Origin: Bacteriovoracaceae bacterium UBA2428
GTDB lineage: Bacteria; Bdellovibrionota; UBA2428
Assembly: GCA_002343545.1 (NCBI GenBank)
Contig: DDRA01000061.1
Coordinates: 1-8,907, forward strand
Length of the DNA: 8,907 bases
Direction of reading: 5' to 3'
The translations under genes were made by a program, and so were the position numbers. Below, in pieces: positions 1 through 6,097 of this stretch; position 1 is the stretch's first letter, and each line of letters opens with the position of its first letter. The notes beneath the pieces are model-generated. The model had not been told where the DNA came from. It saw only the letters and a program-made list of their open reading frames with translations, and did no database searches.

Positions 1-815
1 GATCGGCCCAGCGCCGACTTTTGCCCGAAGCTGTCGCGAAAACGAGACACGCCCTCGACGAAATCAACACAGCCCTGCGAGGCTTCCGCGACGAGCACGG
101 CGCGCCCGAGGTCAAAATCGTCGCGACCTCCGCGGTGCGGGACGCCACGAACCCCGAAGCCGTGACCGCGCTCGCGGAAGAAATTCTCGGCGTGCCCGTG
201 CGCGTGCTGAGCGGACTCGAGGAAGCGAGGATCGCCATCGAGGGAGCCGCGGCCGCCTCGGAGCGAGTTTTCTCCCACCGGCGCAGCCTCTTCTTCGACA
301 TGGGCGGAGCTTCGACCGAGGTCGGGCGGATCGAGCCGAGCTTCCGGGCGCACTCCTTCCAAGCCGGCGCCGTGCGCTGCCACAACGCCTTCGGGTTCGG
401 CTCCGCGGTCGTCGACGACACGGCTTGGGCGAAGGCCCACCGCGAGATCGCGAACTTCTTTCCGGCCGCCGACTGGGACCGCCTCTTCTCGGGAGCTTCG
501 GATCGGGCGCCGACGGCCGTGGCCGTGGGCGGCACCCTCGTGTTAGCTTCCAAGCTCGTGCCGACGGCCCGGGATCACTCGCCCGCGGGGCTCGTCGTGA
601 GCCTGGAAGAAGTCCGCGAGCTCGGGGAGCGCTTGCGGCGTCTCGACGCGAAGGATCGCTTCCAAGTTCCGCACATGGCGGAAGGAAGGGCCGACATCGT
701 GGTGAGCGGACTCCTCATCCTCGAGCACTTGCTTGAGCGGGCCGGGCTATCGGAAGTCCTCGTGACGGATTGGGGACTCCGACATGGCCTGCTTCGCGAT
801 TGGAGCCTCGTTTAG
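1..815 (+). CDS. Ppx/GppA-family phosphatase (exopolyphosphatase / pppGpp phosphatase), 5' end cut by window
   Basis: The family hydrolyses terminal phosphate from polyphosphate or pppGpp in the cytoplasm, using an actin-like ATPase fold. The frame is open from the window edge; codons before the TTG at 21 (reading SAQRRL) continue it, so that TTG is probably internal and the true start lies upstream. Visible motifs, numbered from the TTG: VATSAVRDATN (about 34-44), matching the family's TSAxRxAxN; the phosphate-binding loop DMGGASTE (about 93-100), with Ala where many members have Gly; AVGGT (about 168-172); and GRADIVVSG (about 222-230). The protein ends with VTDWGLRHGLL, the usual end of the catalytic domain. 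There is no C-terminal HD domain, so this is the short form of about 300 residues. Ppx and GppA activities cannot be told apart here. Its last 69 nt overlap, tail to tail, the end of the EI24 gene on the other strand. Family call secure, substrate not. Confidence 0.9.
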   Translation, partial: SAQRRLLPEAVAKTRHALDEINTALRGFRDEHGAPEVKIVATSAVRDATNPEAVTALAEEILGVPVRVLSGLEEARIAIEGAAAASERVFSHRRSLFFDMGGASTEVGRIEPSFRAHSFQAGAVRCHNAFGFGSAVVDDTAWAKAHREIANFFPAADWDRLFSGASDRAPTAVAVGGTLVLASKLVPTARDHSPAGLVVSLEEVRELGERLRRLDAKDRFQVPHMAEGRADIVVSGLLILEHLLERAGLSEVLVTDWGLRHGLLRDWSLV

Positions 816-1481
816 CACGACCCGCGCGCCCGCGAGCTGAAGGAACGGAAGCGCGATCCAAGCCAGAACGGGAAAGAGCGACAACAGCGCAGGCACGAAG
901 CCGAGCCCCGCGTAGAAGAGCGCCGAGCGGGTTTCGAGGCCACCGCGCGGTCCCGAAAGATTCTGCCGATTGATCCGTAGTCCGAGCGCGACGGACTCGC
1001 GGCCTAACGCCCACGCGAGCGGCAGGACCGCGAGCGGGATGAGCAACGGAAAAAAGAAAAGCGGCGCGACCGCCAGCGAGACCAAGCCGCTCAGCAGCGC
1101 GCTCCCCCACTCGCGCCCAAGGTCCCCGAAGCGGGCGCGCTCCAGACGAACGATCTTGTCGCCCGTGATGACGCTCATCAGGCCGAGCTCGTCGACCCAG
1201 GCGCCGGCCGCCAAGCTCATGAAGAGCCCCGCCAAACGACCGCTCAGAAAAAAAGAAGCGATCAGCCAAAGGATCGCGACGGCCCAGCTTCGCCAGCCCT
1301 CGAGGTTCCACGCGATGGCGCCGTAGACGATCGCGTTCAGGACGACGAGCGAAACGATCCCGAGCGAAAAGCTCCGACCGACGGCCCGCGAGTACCAGGC
1401 CCGCGCGTCGGGCCGACCGAAAAGGCTCACGATGGACTCGAGCATGATGGAAAGCCCGTGGGAGAACCGTTGTCGCTTCAT
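747..1481 (-). CDS. EI24/CysZ-like integral membrane protein
   Basis: Predicted 244-residue inner-membrane protein. Hydrophobic regions lie at about 39-58, 66-92, 128-160 and 187-224. The segment ESVALGLRINRQNLSG (about 162-177), followed by a final hydrophobic block, resembles the EI24 domain (E. coli CysZ and bacterial etoposide-induced-protein-2.4-like proteins). CysZ is a sulfate transporter, but many EI24 proteins have no assigned substrate, and no sulfur-assimilation gene lies nearby, so a sulfate role is not claimed. I chose the ATG at 1481; a TTG four codons earlier is possible and would give 248 residues. Only a weak GGAT element precedes the ATG. It is the last gene of the minus-strand cluster, 45 nt after sua5, and its stop lies inside the 3' end of the convergent Ppx/GppA gene. 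No terminator hairpin with a T-tract was seen. Confidence 0.72.
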   Translation of the reverse strand: MKRQRFSHGLSIMLESIVSLFGRPDARAWYSRAVGRSFSLGIVSLVVLNAIVYGAIAWNLEGWRSWAVAILWLIASFFLSGRLAGLFMSLAAGAWVDELGLMSVITGDKIVRLERARFGDLGREWGSALLSGLVSLAVAPLFFFPLLIPLAVLPLAWALGRESVALGLRINRQNLSGPRGGLETRSALFYAGLGFVPALLSLFPVLAWIALPFLQLAGARVVLNEAPIAKQAMSESPIRHEDFR

Positions 1482-1526
1482 GCCGCTATCCAAGCGGGCT
1501 TCGCCCCGGCAGGCAAGCGAGCGGGC

Positions 1527-2543
1527 CTAGGCGCCGAAGCGACGGCGACCTTCGGCGCCCGCGCGACGCAAGCGATCGTTCACGGCCAGGCCCAAACCCG
1601 ATTCCGGAAGGCGCTCGGCCACGACAAGGCTTTCGCCGTCGAAAGCGCGCAGCGTCTGGAAAAGCTTGGCCGCGGCTTCGCGGTCGGAGCGGGAAGGGCT
1701 TAAGACGACGTGACGTTTCCAAACGCGGTCCGCCGCCCAAGCGGGAAGTTCCGGCGCGAAACTCAGGAGGACCGCGCCTTCCGTCGCAACCGAAGGCGGC
1801 AGGGCGGCGCCCTCGACGAAAAAGAGCGGGCAACGAGGGGCGTAATGACTCTCGAGGGTTCCCGGCGCGACCGCCGCTCGCCCCGGCTCCGAGCTCGAGG
1901 TTTCGATCGAGATGCGGATGTCCGGGCCGACGTGCGCGCGAAGCTCGTCCAACGAGAGCGCCCCCGGACGCAAGATCTTCAGGCTGCTCTCCGATTCGAC
2001 GCGCACGATGCTGCTCTCCACGCCCAGATCGCAGCGGCCCCCCTCGACCACGGCTTCGAGACCGTGGGGGCCGAGCTCCTTCACGACGTCGTCCGAGGAG
2101 GTCGGCGAAACTCGACCGAAACGGTTCGCGCTCGGCGCGGCCAAGGGGCCCCCGAAGCGGGACAAGACTTCGCGGAAGACGGGGTGCGAAGGAACGCGAA
2201 GCGCGACCGTCGGCAACCCGGCGGTGCAAAGATCCGGCACGAGCGGACGCCGCTCGAGCAAGAGGGTCAGCGGACCGGGCCAAAAGGCACGGGCCAAGGA
2301 GCGCTCGAGCTCGAAGCGGAACTCCGCGACGGCCGAAGCGCGCTCGATATCGAGAACGTGCAGGATGAGGGGATCGAAATTCGGGCGCGCCTTCAGCGCG
2401 AAGATCGCGGCCAGGGCCCGAGGATCAAGCCCGTTCGCCGCGAGGCCGTAAACGGTCTCCGTCGGCAAAGCGACGGGTAAACCGGCCTTCAGCGTCGCGA
2501 GGGCACGATCGAGCTGTTGCGGAGCGCGTAAAACGAGGGCCAT
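1527..2543 (-). CDS. sua5: Threonylcarbamoyl-AMP synthase, long Sua5 type (t6A tRNA modification)
   Basis: Makes threonylcarbamoyl-AMP from threonine, bicarbonate and ATP, the first step of t6A37 formation on ANN-decoding tRNAs; TsaD complexes then transfer the group. The 338 residues hold an N-terminal YrdC domain (about 8-205) and a C-terminal Sua5 domain (about 240-338), so this is the Sua5 rather than the short TsaC form. Motifs: LPTETVYGLA (26-35), KARPNFDPLILHV (51-63), the KxRP nucleotide-binding segment, FWPGPLTLLL (88-97), LAAPSAN (134-140), GVESSIV (174-180), linker PGTLESHYAP (227-236) and end motif GLGLAVNDRLRRA. Asp replaces the commoner Asn in FDPLI, which I recall as a frequent variant. 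The ATG at 2543 follows the cNMP gene's stop by 19 nt, with a GAGGGTGGG Shine-Dalgarno-like stretch in between. Translational coupling with the cNMP gene is likely. Confidence 0.95.
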   Translation of the reverse strand: MALVLRAPQQLDRALATLKAGLPVALPTETVYGLAANGLDPRALAAIFALKARPNFDPLILHVLDIERASAVAEFRFELERSLARAFWPGPLTLLLERRPLVPDLCTAGLPTVALRVPSHPVFREVLSRFGGPLAAPSANRFGRVSPTSSDDVVKELGPHGLEAVVEGGRCDLGVESSIVRVESESSLKILRPGALSLDELRAHVGPDIRISIETSSSEPGRAAVAPGTLESHYAPRCPLFFVEGAALPPSVATEGAVLLSFAPELPAWAADRVWKRHVVLSPSRSDREAAAKLFQTLRAFDGESLVVAERLPESGLGLAVNDRLRRAGAEGRRRFGA

Positions 2544-2562
2544 CGATGCGGCCCACCCTCGC

Positions 2563-3030
2563 CTAGGTGTGACGCAAGCGCAAGGACCGAATGCCCGTCA
2601 GGTCCTCGGTCGTCCGGCGGATACGACCCGCCAAGGTCACGGCCAAGTTGCGGTAGAAATGCAGGCCCGCGTTTTGGTGCTCGTTGATCAAGTCTTCGAA
2701 GGCACGGATCGGAATCTCGACGACCGTCGTCGGCTCGACCGCTTCGGCCGTCGCGGAGCGACGCTGCGCCTCGCCCAAGAGTCCCATTTCGCCGAAGTGG
2801 TTGCCGGTTCCCATCTTCGCGACGTCTTCGTCGCCGCTGGCCGCGCTCTTGCGGATCGCGATGGTACCCGTCTCGATGATGTAGAAAGACGGCGCTTCGT
2901 CGTTCTCGTAGAAGAGCGCTTCGCCTCCGGTCAGCACCCGCGTCGAGCAAAGCGTCGCGAGCTTGGCCAAGTCGGCCTCGGACCAGTTTTTGAAAAGAGA
3001 AGACGACTGAAGGACCCTGGAAATCGCCAT
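2563..3030 (-). CDS. Stand-alone cyclic-nucleotide-binding domain protein
   Basis: A 155-residue cytoplasmic protein made almost entirely of one CRP-type cNMP-binding domain. The beta-roll starts near LFKNWSEADLAKLA (12-25). The phosphate-binding cassette is FGEMGLL (79-85) plus RRSATAEA (90-97); it keeps the Glu and Arg that contact ribose and cyclic phosphate in this family (Glu81, Arg91). Gly83 stands where Ala or Ser is usual. After the cassette there is only one helix-rich tail (about 107-155) and no helix-turn-helix, so it is not a CRP/FNR transcription factor. It also lacks a kinase, cyclase or channel domain. It could be a cNMP-responsive regulatory subunit acting by protein contact; ligand and partner are unknown. 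It sits 79 nt after the patatin-like lipoprotein gene and 19 nt before sua5. No Shine-Dalgarno precedes the ATG; a TAAACT hexamer lies 6 nt upstream, so it may head its own transcript. Confidence 0.88.
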   Translation of the reverse strand: MAISRVLQSSSLFKNWSEADLAKLATLCSTRVLTGGEALFYENDEAPSFYIIETGTIAIRKSAASGDEDVAKMGTGNHFGEMGLLGEAQRRSATAEAVEPTTVVEIPIRAFEDLINEHQNAGLHFYRNLAVTLAGRIRRTTEDLTGIRSLRLRHT

Positions 3031-3036
3031 ACGAGA

Positions 3037-3042
3037 AGTTTA
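3037..3042 (-). promoter_or_regulatory. Possible -10 hexamer for the cNMP-binding gene (leaderless start)
   Basis: Read on the minus strand, TAAACT (four of six matches to TATAAT, pattern TAnnnT) is followed by six bases and then the ATG at 3030. There is no clear -35 (best TTCCCG at 3066-3061, 18 bp away) and no Shine-Dalgarno. Transcription from it would start at or next to the ATG. Support is positional and from the same arrangement at other transcript heads in the window. Confidence 0.3.
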
Positions 3043-3060
3043 GGCGGAGTTCCCTCCGCC
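3043..3060. repeat. Perfect inverted repeat, 7-bp arms with 4-nt loop
   Basis: GGCGGAG at 3043-3049 and its exact complement CTCCGCC at 3054-3060 flank TTCC. It lies between the lipoprotein gene and the cNMP-binding gene, ending 12 nt before the latter's ATG. No T-tract follows on either strand, so it is not a standard intrinsic terminator. It could be an mRNA hairpin (attenuator, processing site) or, if the TAAACT hexamer next to it is a real -10, an operator dyad in the promoter spacer. Confidence 0.55.
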
Positions 3061-3109
3061 CGGGAAGCCGGCAAGAGCCAAAAAATGATCGATCGCGCCC
3101 GAAGTCTTT

Positions 3110-4135
3110 TCAGGGGTGCTTGGGGGGGAAGAACTTCTTGAGCTCTTCCCGTTGCTTCAAAGCCGCGGCTTTGGCCCGACCCGACAGCAGCCGGTTACGG
3201 CGCAGCTCAAAGCGCAAAAGGTCAGGGGGTTCGGCCGCGCTCGCGATGTCCACCACGAGGTAGCCGTGGCCGGAAGGGGTATGACCCGACGTCGCAGGCT
3301 GGATTTCGCGCGATTTGGCGTAGTCTGACCAGCCTTCCGACCCATTCAGCCCCAGTCGTCCGGGGCGGGTTTTGAGGACCAACCAAAAGACGCGTTCGCC
3401 CGATGCCAGCATCGCGCGCGTAAACTCGTCGAGTTCCGCGGGAGCCGGGATTCCCGCCACGACCGCGGAAAGAGGCTCCGAGACATCCCGGGAGGGAGCA
3501 AAGCCGAGATCGGGAATGGCCATCTGGAGCGCAAAATTACGGGCGTCCGGGAGCGCCGAAGAAACGGCCAGCTTCGGCGCCGCGTCCCGGGCGAAGAGAG
3601 GGCATGCGACGGGAATCGCGAAGTCGGCCCGAGCGTGGGACGTCATCAAGCGATTGAACTCTGCCTCGAATTCGGATCGCGAACCGATCGCGCGCAAGCG
3701 ACCGAGAACGCCGGCCTTCGGAATGAAGTTCCAATTCGTCCATTTGAAGGCCTGCCATTCGGCGCGGCTGCCCTTGTTCTCGAGGGCCCAAGAGAGGGCG
3801 ATCCAGCAACCGAAGCCGCCGCCCGCGACGAAGCGCGGGTTCAATCCGGATTTCTCGAACTCCTGCAGCACGCCGAGGGCCTCGAAGGCATCCAAGCCGG
3901 CGCCGTCGATGTAAACCGCGAGGAGAGGGAGCGCCTCTTCGGGAGCCGCCTCGGCCGGAAGCTCGGAGGATTCGACCTGCGCGGGCGCTTCGATGTCTTC
4001 GACGGGCTTTACCGTCTCGACGACGGGGGCCCCGCTTTCGCCCAACGCCGTCGGCCGGGAAGCGCAAGCCGCCGACAGAAAGGGCATCGCGATCAAAAGA
4101 GCGGCGAAGGGAATTTTCATGCGCATGACTTTCAT
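3110..4135 (-). CDS. Predicted lipoprotein with patatin-like fold lacking the catalytic serine
   Basis: A 341-residue product. Residues 1-24 form a lipoprotein signal: basic MKVMRMK, a hydrophobic core and a lipobox-like LSAAC, with Cys24 as lipidation site (Ser at -3 is less usual). A Pro/Glu/Ala-rich linker spans about 28-70. The segment from about 70 matches the start of a patatin phospholipase: a strand, then IDGAGLDAFEALGVL (76-90) where the oxyanion-hole GGGxRG is expected, then a second strand and GGGFG (105-109) where GxSxG is expected, with the correct 28-residue spacing. The nucleophile position is Gly107, and I find no later DGG/DGA carrying the catalytic Asp. Lipase activity is therefore unlikely. 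The C terminus is basic (RRNRLLSGRAKAAALKQR) and ends FFPPKHP. The chosen ATG, with AAGG 6 nt upstream, is 1 nt after the tlyA stop; ATGs at 4126 and 4120 are also possible. Its envelope role is unknown. Lipoprotein call good, patatin ancestry moderate. Confidence 0.7.
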   Translation of the reverse strand: MKVMRMKIPFAALLIAMPFLSAACASRPTALGESGAPVVETVKPVEDIEAPAQVESSELPAEAAPEEALPLLAVYIDGAGLDAFEALGVLQEFEKSGLNPRFVAGGGFGCWIALSWALENKGSRAEWQAFKWTNWNFIPKAGVLGRLRAIGSRSEFEAEFNRLMTSHARADFAIPVACPLFARDAAPKLAVSSALPDARNFALQMAIPDLGFAPSRDVSEPLSAVVAGIPAPAELDEFTRAMLASGERVFWLVLKTRPGRLGLNGSEGWSDYAKSREIQPATSGHTPSGHGYLVVDIASAAEPPDLLRFELRRNRLLSGRAKAAALKQREELKKFFPPKHP

Positions 4136-4136
4136 T

Positions 4137-4919
4137 TCACGCCTTGCGGCGGATTCTGGCAAGGTACTCGACGTTTCCGTCGCCACCCTGGATCGGGCTT
4201 TCGATGATGGCGTCCCAAACGAGACGACCGTCGGCCTCGACGGCGCCCCGGACCTTGGCCAGGGCTTCTTGCCGATGTTCTTCGGTCCTCACGATGCCGT
4301 GGGGAACCTTGCGGGCTTCCAGTTCGAACTGCGGTTTGACGAGCAGGATCCACGGCGCGCCGGGGGCGAGCCAGTCGGCCACGACGCCCACGAGCTTCGT
4401 GGCGGAAATAAACGAAACGTCGGTCACGATGACGCCAAACGGAGGCGAACGCCCGACCCTCTCTTCCCAAAAGGGGGGCTCGATCCGGAGGACGTGCTGT
4501 TCTTCGACGGAAATCACGCGCGGATCGGCGCGCAAACGTTCGTGCAGCTGATGCCGACCGACGTCGAGGGCAAGTACTCTCTCCGCCCCGCGCTCGAGCA
4601 GAACCTGCGTAAAACCACCGGTGCTCGCGCCGATATCGAGCGCCCAAGCGCCCTTCACGTCCAGATCGCGCCAATGATCCAAAGCCCCGCGCAGTTTTTG
4701 GGCACCGCGACCGACGTCTTGGCGATTGGGATCGTCGACTTCGAACTCGACGTCGTCGGGAAGGGACTGACCCGCCTTCGCCACGGTCTCCCACCGATCT
4801 TCGGGAGACTTTCGAAAACGGACGCGGCCCGCGAGGATGAGGGCCTGCGCGCGCGTGCGGCTTTCGCAAAAGCCCTTGGCGTGGACGAGCTCGTCGGCGC
4901 GAACTTTGTTCTTGGCCAC
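4137..4919 (-). CDS. tlyA: TlyA-family rRNA 2'-O-methyltransferase (formerly hemolysin A)
   Basis: A 260-residue cytoplasmic protein. It has an N-terminal S4 RNA-binding domain (VRADELVHAKGFCESRTRAQ, 6-25, then GRVRF) and an RrmJ/FtsJ-type methyltransferase domain from about 72. SAM-site motif LDIGASTGGFT is at 94-104, acidic end ALDVG at 117-121, TDVSFIS (166-172) matches the family's DLSFISL, LLVKPQFEL (192-200) carries the catalytic-type Lys, and SPIQGGDGNVEYL (241-253) is the end motif. Known members methylate cytidine 2'-OH in 16S and/or 23S rRNA, in mycobacteria conferring capreomycin sensitivity; the hemolysin name is historical. The loop after KPQFEL is short (ARKVPHGIV, against GKGGVV in many members). 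The start is GTG, with AAGAG 7 nt upstream, and lies 3 nt after the ispA stop in the same frame (TGA-TCG-GTG). It sits in the familiar xseB-ispA-tlyA order, although dxs, often found between ispA and tlyA, is absent. Confidence 0.93.
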   Translation of the reverse strand: MAKNKVRADELVHAKGFCESRTRAQALILAGRVRFRKSPEDRWETVAKAGQSLPDDVEFEVDDPNRQDVGRGAQKLRGALDHWRDLDVKGAWALDIGASTGGFTQVLLERGAERVLALDVGRHQLHERLRADPRVISVEEQHVLRIEPPFWEERVGRSPPFGVIVTDVSFISATKLVGVVADWLAPGAPWILLVKPQFELEARKVPHGIVRTEEHRQEALAKVRGAVEADGRLVWDAIIESPIQGGDGNVEYLARIRRKA

Positions 4920-4922
4920 CGA

Positions 4923-5783
4923 TCAACTCTTACGCGAGGAGAGAAAGAAAAGCAGGGAGTCGATCGCGCCCGAACGGAAACCCAAACGCAGAGAAGTCGA
5001 TTGCGTCGCGCCCGCAAGTTCGGCCAAGCGGCGACGGGCCGCCAACGGATCGGCCGCGAAGGTCTTCTTACCCGAACGCGCGTCCTTGCCGGCGGTCTTG
5101 CCCGTGCCTTCGGCATCATCCAACAAGTCATCGACGATCTGGAAGTACAAACCCAAGTCCGACCCCAGCGAAACGAAGTCACTCGTGGGTGAGGCAGAGC
5201 CAACCGACGAAGAGAGCGCGCCCACTTCGACCGCGCACGCAATGAGATCCCCGGTCTTGCGGCGGTGAAGACGTTCGAGGTCCTCGGAGTCCCCGTGGAT
5301 ATCGAGCAGCTGCCCTTCGATCATGCCCGCGCCGCCCGCCGCGCGGGCGAGACGAGCGAGAACGGCGACTTTCCATTCGGCCGAGCCGCCCGAAGTCGCG
5401 ATAATCTCGAAGGCGGCCGTAAGTAAGGCGTCGCCGGCCAAAATGGCATCGGCCTCGCCGTAGAGTCGATGGAGCGTGGGTTTACCGCGCCGAAAATCAT
5501 CGTTGTCCATCGCCGGCAAATCGTCGTGGACGAGAGAATAAGTGTGCACGAACTCCAGCGCCAAAGCGGCATCAACGATGGGCGCGGGCGGCCGAGAAAA
5601 ATCCCCCTCGAGTTGGGCGCGGGTCCAGAAGAGCAGCGCGGGTCGGAAGGCCTTGCCCGCGCCCAAGAAAACGTGGTCGATTTGCTTGGCGAGGCGCTCA
5701 CTCCAACCGAAGGCGGCGCGGCGCTCGAGGTAACGGGCATCGACCCATTCACGGGCCGAACGAAGCGAGGCTTCGAATTCCAA
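4923..5783 (-). CDS. ispA: Farnesyl diphosphate synthase-type polyprenyl synthase
   Basis: Condenses IPP with DMAPP/GPP to give farnesyl (or geranylgeranyl) diphosphate for quinones and the lipid carrier of wall synthesis. With a TTG start the protein has 286 residues, close to the usual 290-300. Motifs: GAGKAFRPAL (41-50), the IPP-binding GGKxxRP region, with Ala where the second basic residue often stands; the first aspartate-rich motif DDLPAMD (87-93), preceded by YSLVH; GRAM-region KTGDLI (176-181); and the second aspartate-rich motif DDLLD (218-222). Tyr and Ser just before the first motif resemble E. coli IspA and suggest a short-chain (C15) product, which is an inference. No ATG lies before residue 92, so I chose the TTG at 5783: GAGGG sits 4 nt upstream and the xseB stop 11 nt upstream. 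A longer frame extends to 6023, but only across xseB in another frame. It overlaps neither neighbour. Confidence 0.92.
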   Translation of the reverse strand: MEFEASLRSAREWVDARYLERRAAFGWSERLAKQIDHVFLGAGKAFRPALLFWTRAQLEGDFSRPPAPIVDAALALEFVHTYSLVHDDLPAMDNDDFRRGKPTLHRLYGEADAILAGDALLTAAFEIIATSGGSAEWKVAVLARLARAAGGAGMIEGQLLDIHGDSEDLERLHRRKTGDLIACAVEVGALSSSVGSASPTSDFVSLGSDLGLYFQIVDDLLDDAEGTGKTAGKDARSGKKTFAADPLAARRRLAELAGATQSTSLRLGFRSGAIDSLLFFLSSRKS

Positions 5784-5794
5784 GCGGCCCTCGC

Positions 5795-6001
5795 TTAGCC
5801 GAGCGGCTTTTCGGTGAAGGAACCGTCCGAGCTCTCCAGGATCTGCTTCACCTTGAGTTCGGCCGTCTCGATAGACTTCGTGCAGCGCTTCACGAGCTCC
5901 ACGCCTTCTTGGAAAAGCTCGAGCGCTTTTTCGAGGGGAAGCTCCGAGGCTTCCATCTGTTTGGCGAGTTCTTCCAGGCGCTTGAGGTCGGTCTCGATCA
6001 T
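5795..6001 (-). CDS. xseB: Exodeoxyribonuclease VII small subunit
   Basis: A 68-residue helical protein, the regulatory small subunit that binds XseA to form exonuclease VII, which degrades single-stranded DNA from both ends and acts in repair. The sequence fits the family closely: LKRLEELAKQMEASELPLEKALELFQEGVELVKRC-type heptads from about 7 to 41, with the characteristic PLEKAL-LFQEGVEL core at about 22-36, then a second helix with KVKQIL. Family length is about 60-85 residues. xseA is not in the window. It heads the minus-strand cluster, 11 nt upstream of ispA, an association widespread in proteobacteria. The ATG at 6001 has no Shine-Dalgarno (TTCTTC precedes it). A TTGACA lies 17 bp upstream of a hexamer ending 6 nt before the ATG. 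Confidence 0.94.
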   Translation of the reverse strand: MIETDLKRLEELAKQMEASELPLEKALELFQEGVELVKRCTKSIETAELKVKQILESSDGSFTEKPLG

Positions 6002-6007
6002 GAAGAA

Positions 6008-6036
6008 AAACTCGCCCAGCCACCCCGCCGTGTCAA
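6008..6036 (-). promoter_or_regulatory. Candidate promoter of the xseB-led operon
   Basis: On the minus strand a perfect TTGACA (6036-6031) is followed, after 17 bp, by GAGTTT (6013-6008), then six bases and the xseB ATG. The -35 and spacing are ideal. The -10 matches only at the second A and last T, the two most critical positions. If used, the transcript would have essentially no leader. The rest of the 96-bp divergent region (6002-6097) holds this, the NUDIX promoter candidate and no other signal I can support. Confidence 0.4.
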
Positions 6037-6062
6037 ACTCCGTATCGGGAATCCACGACGCC

Positions 6063-6089
6063 TTGTTTGTCCCCGAAAAGGCTTACAAT
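6063..6089 (+). promoter_or_regulatory. Candidate promoter of the NUDIX gene (leaderless)
   Basis: TACAAT (6084-6089) matches five of six consensus -10 bases. TTGTTT (6063-6068) is a partial -35, but the spacer is only 15 bp. The ATG begins 8 nt after the -10, leaving almost no 5' leader and no room for a Shine-Dalgarno; the nearest AAAGG lies about 17 nt before the ATG, too far to serve. Confidence 0.45.
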
Positions 6090-6097
6090 AGAAAACG

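Noticed and set aside
3080..3085. T-run on the minus strand (TTTTTT) after the lipoprotein gene as intrinsic terminator
   Set aside because: The preceding GATCGATC is only a short palindrome with no loop, so no stable hairpin precedes the run.
4136..4186. Lipoprotein start at the more upstream codon at 4186
   Set aside because: It would overlap tlyA and place 17 polar residues before the signal peptide; the ATG at 4135 has AAGG at the right distance and gives a normal lipoprotein signal.
3110..4919. TlyA 'hemolysin' plus patatin 'phospholipase' as a toxin or virulence pair
   Set aside because: TlyA carries S4 and methyltransferase motifs of an rRNA-modifying enzyme, and the patatin-like protein lacks its serine.
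4923..4925. TGA between ispA and tlyA as a selenocysteine codon
   Set aside because: IspA ends at a normal length, TlyA has its own GTG and Shine-Dalgarno, and no SECIS-like hairpin was recognised after the TGA.
3993..5192. Long plus-strand open frame (399 codons) antisense to tlyA and ispA
   Set aside because: Its translation shows no recognisable domain, while the opposite strand encodes two well-conserved families; it is a GC-rich shadow frame.
5784..6023. N-terminal extension of ispA to a GTG at 6023
   Set aside because: It would overlap all of xseB in another frame; the extension is Arg-rich and unlike any prenyl synthase N terminus. The TTG at 5783 has a Shine-Dalgarno and gives family length.
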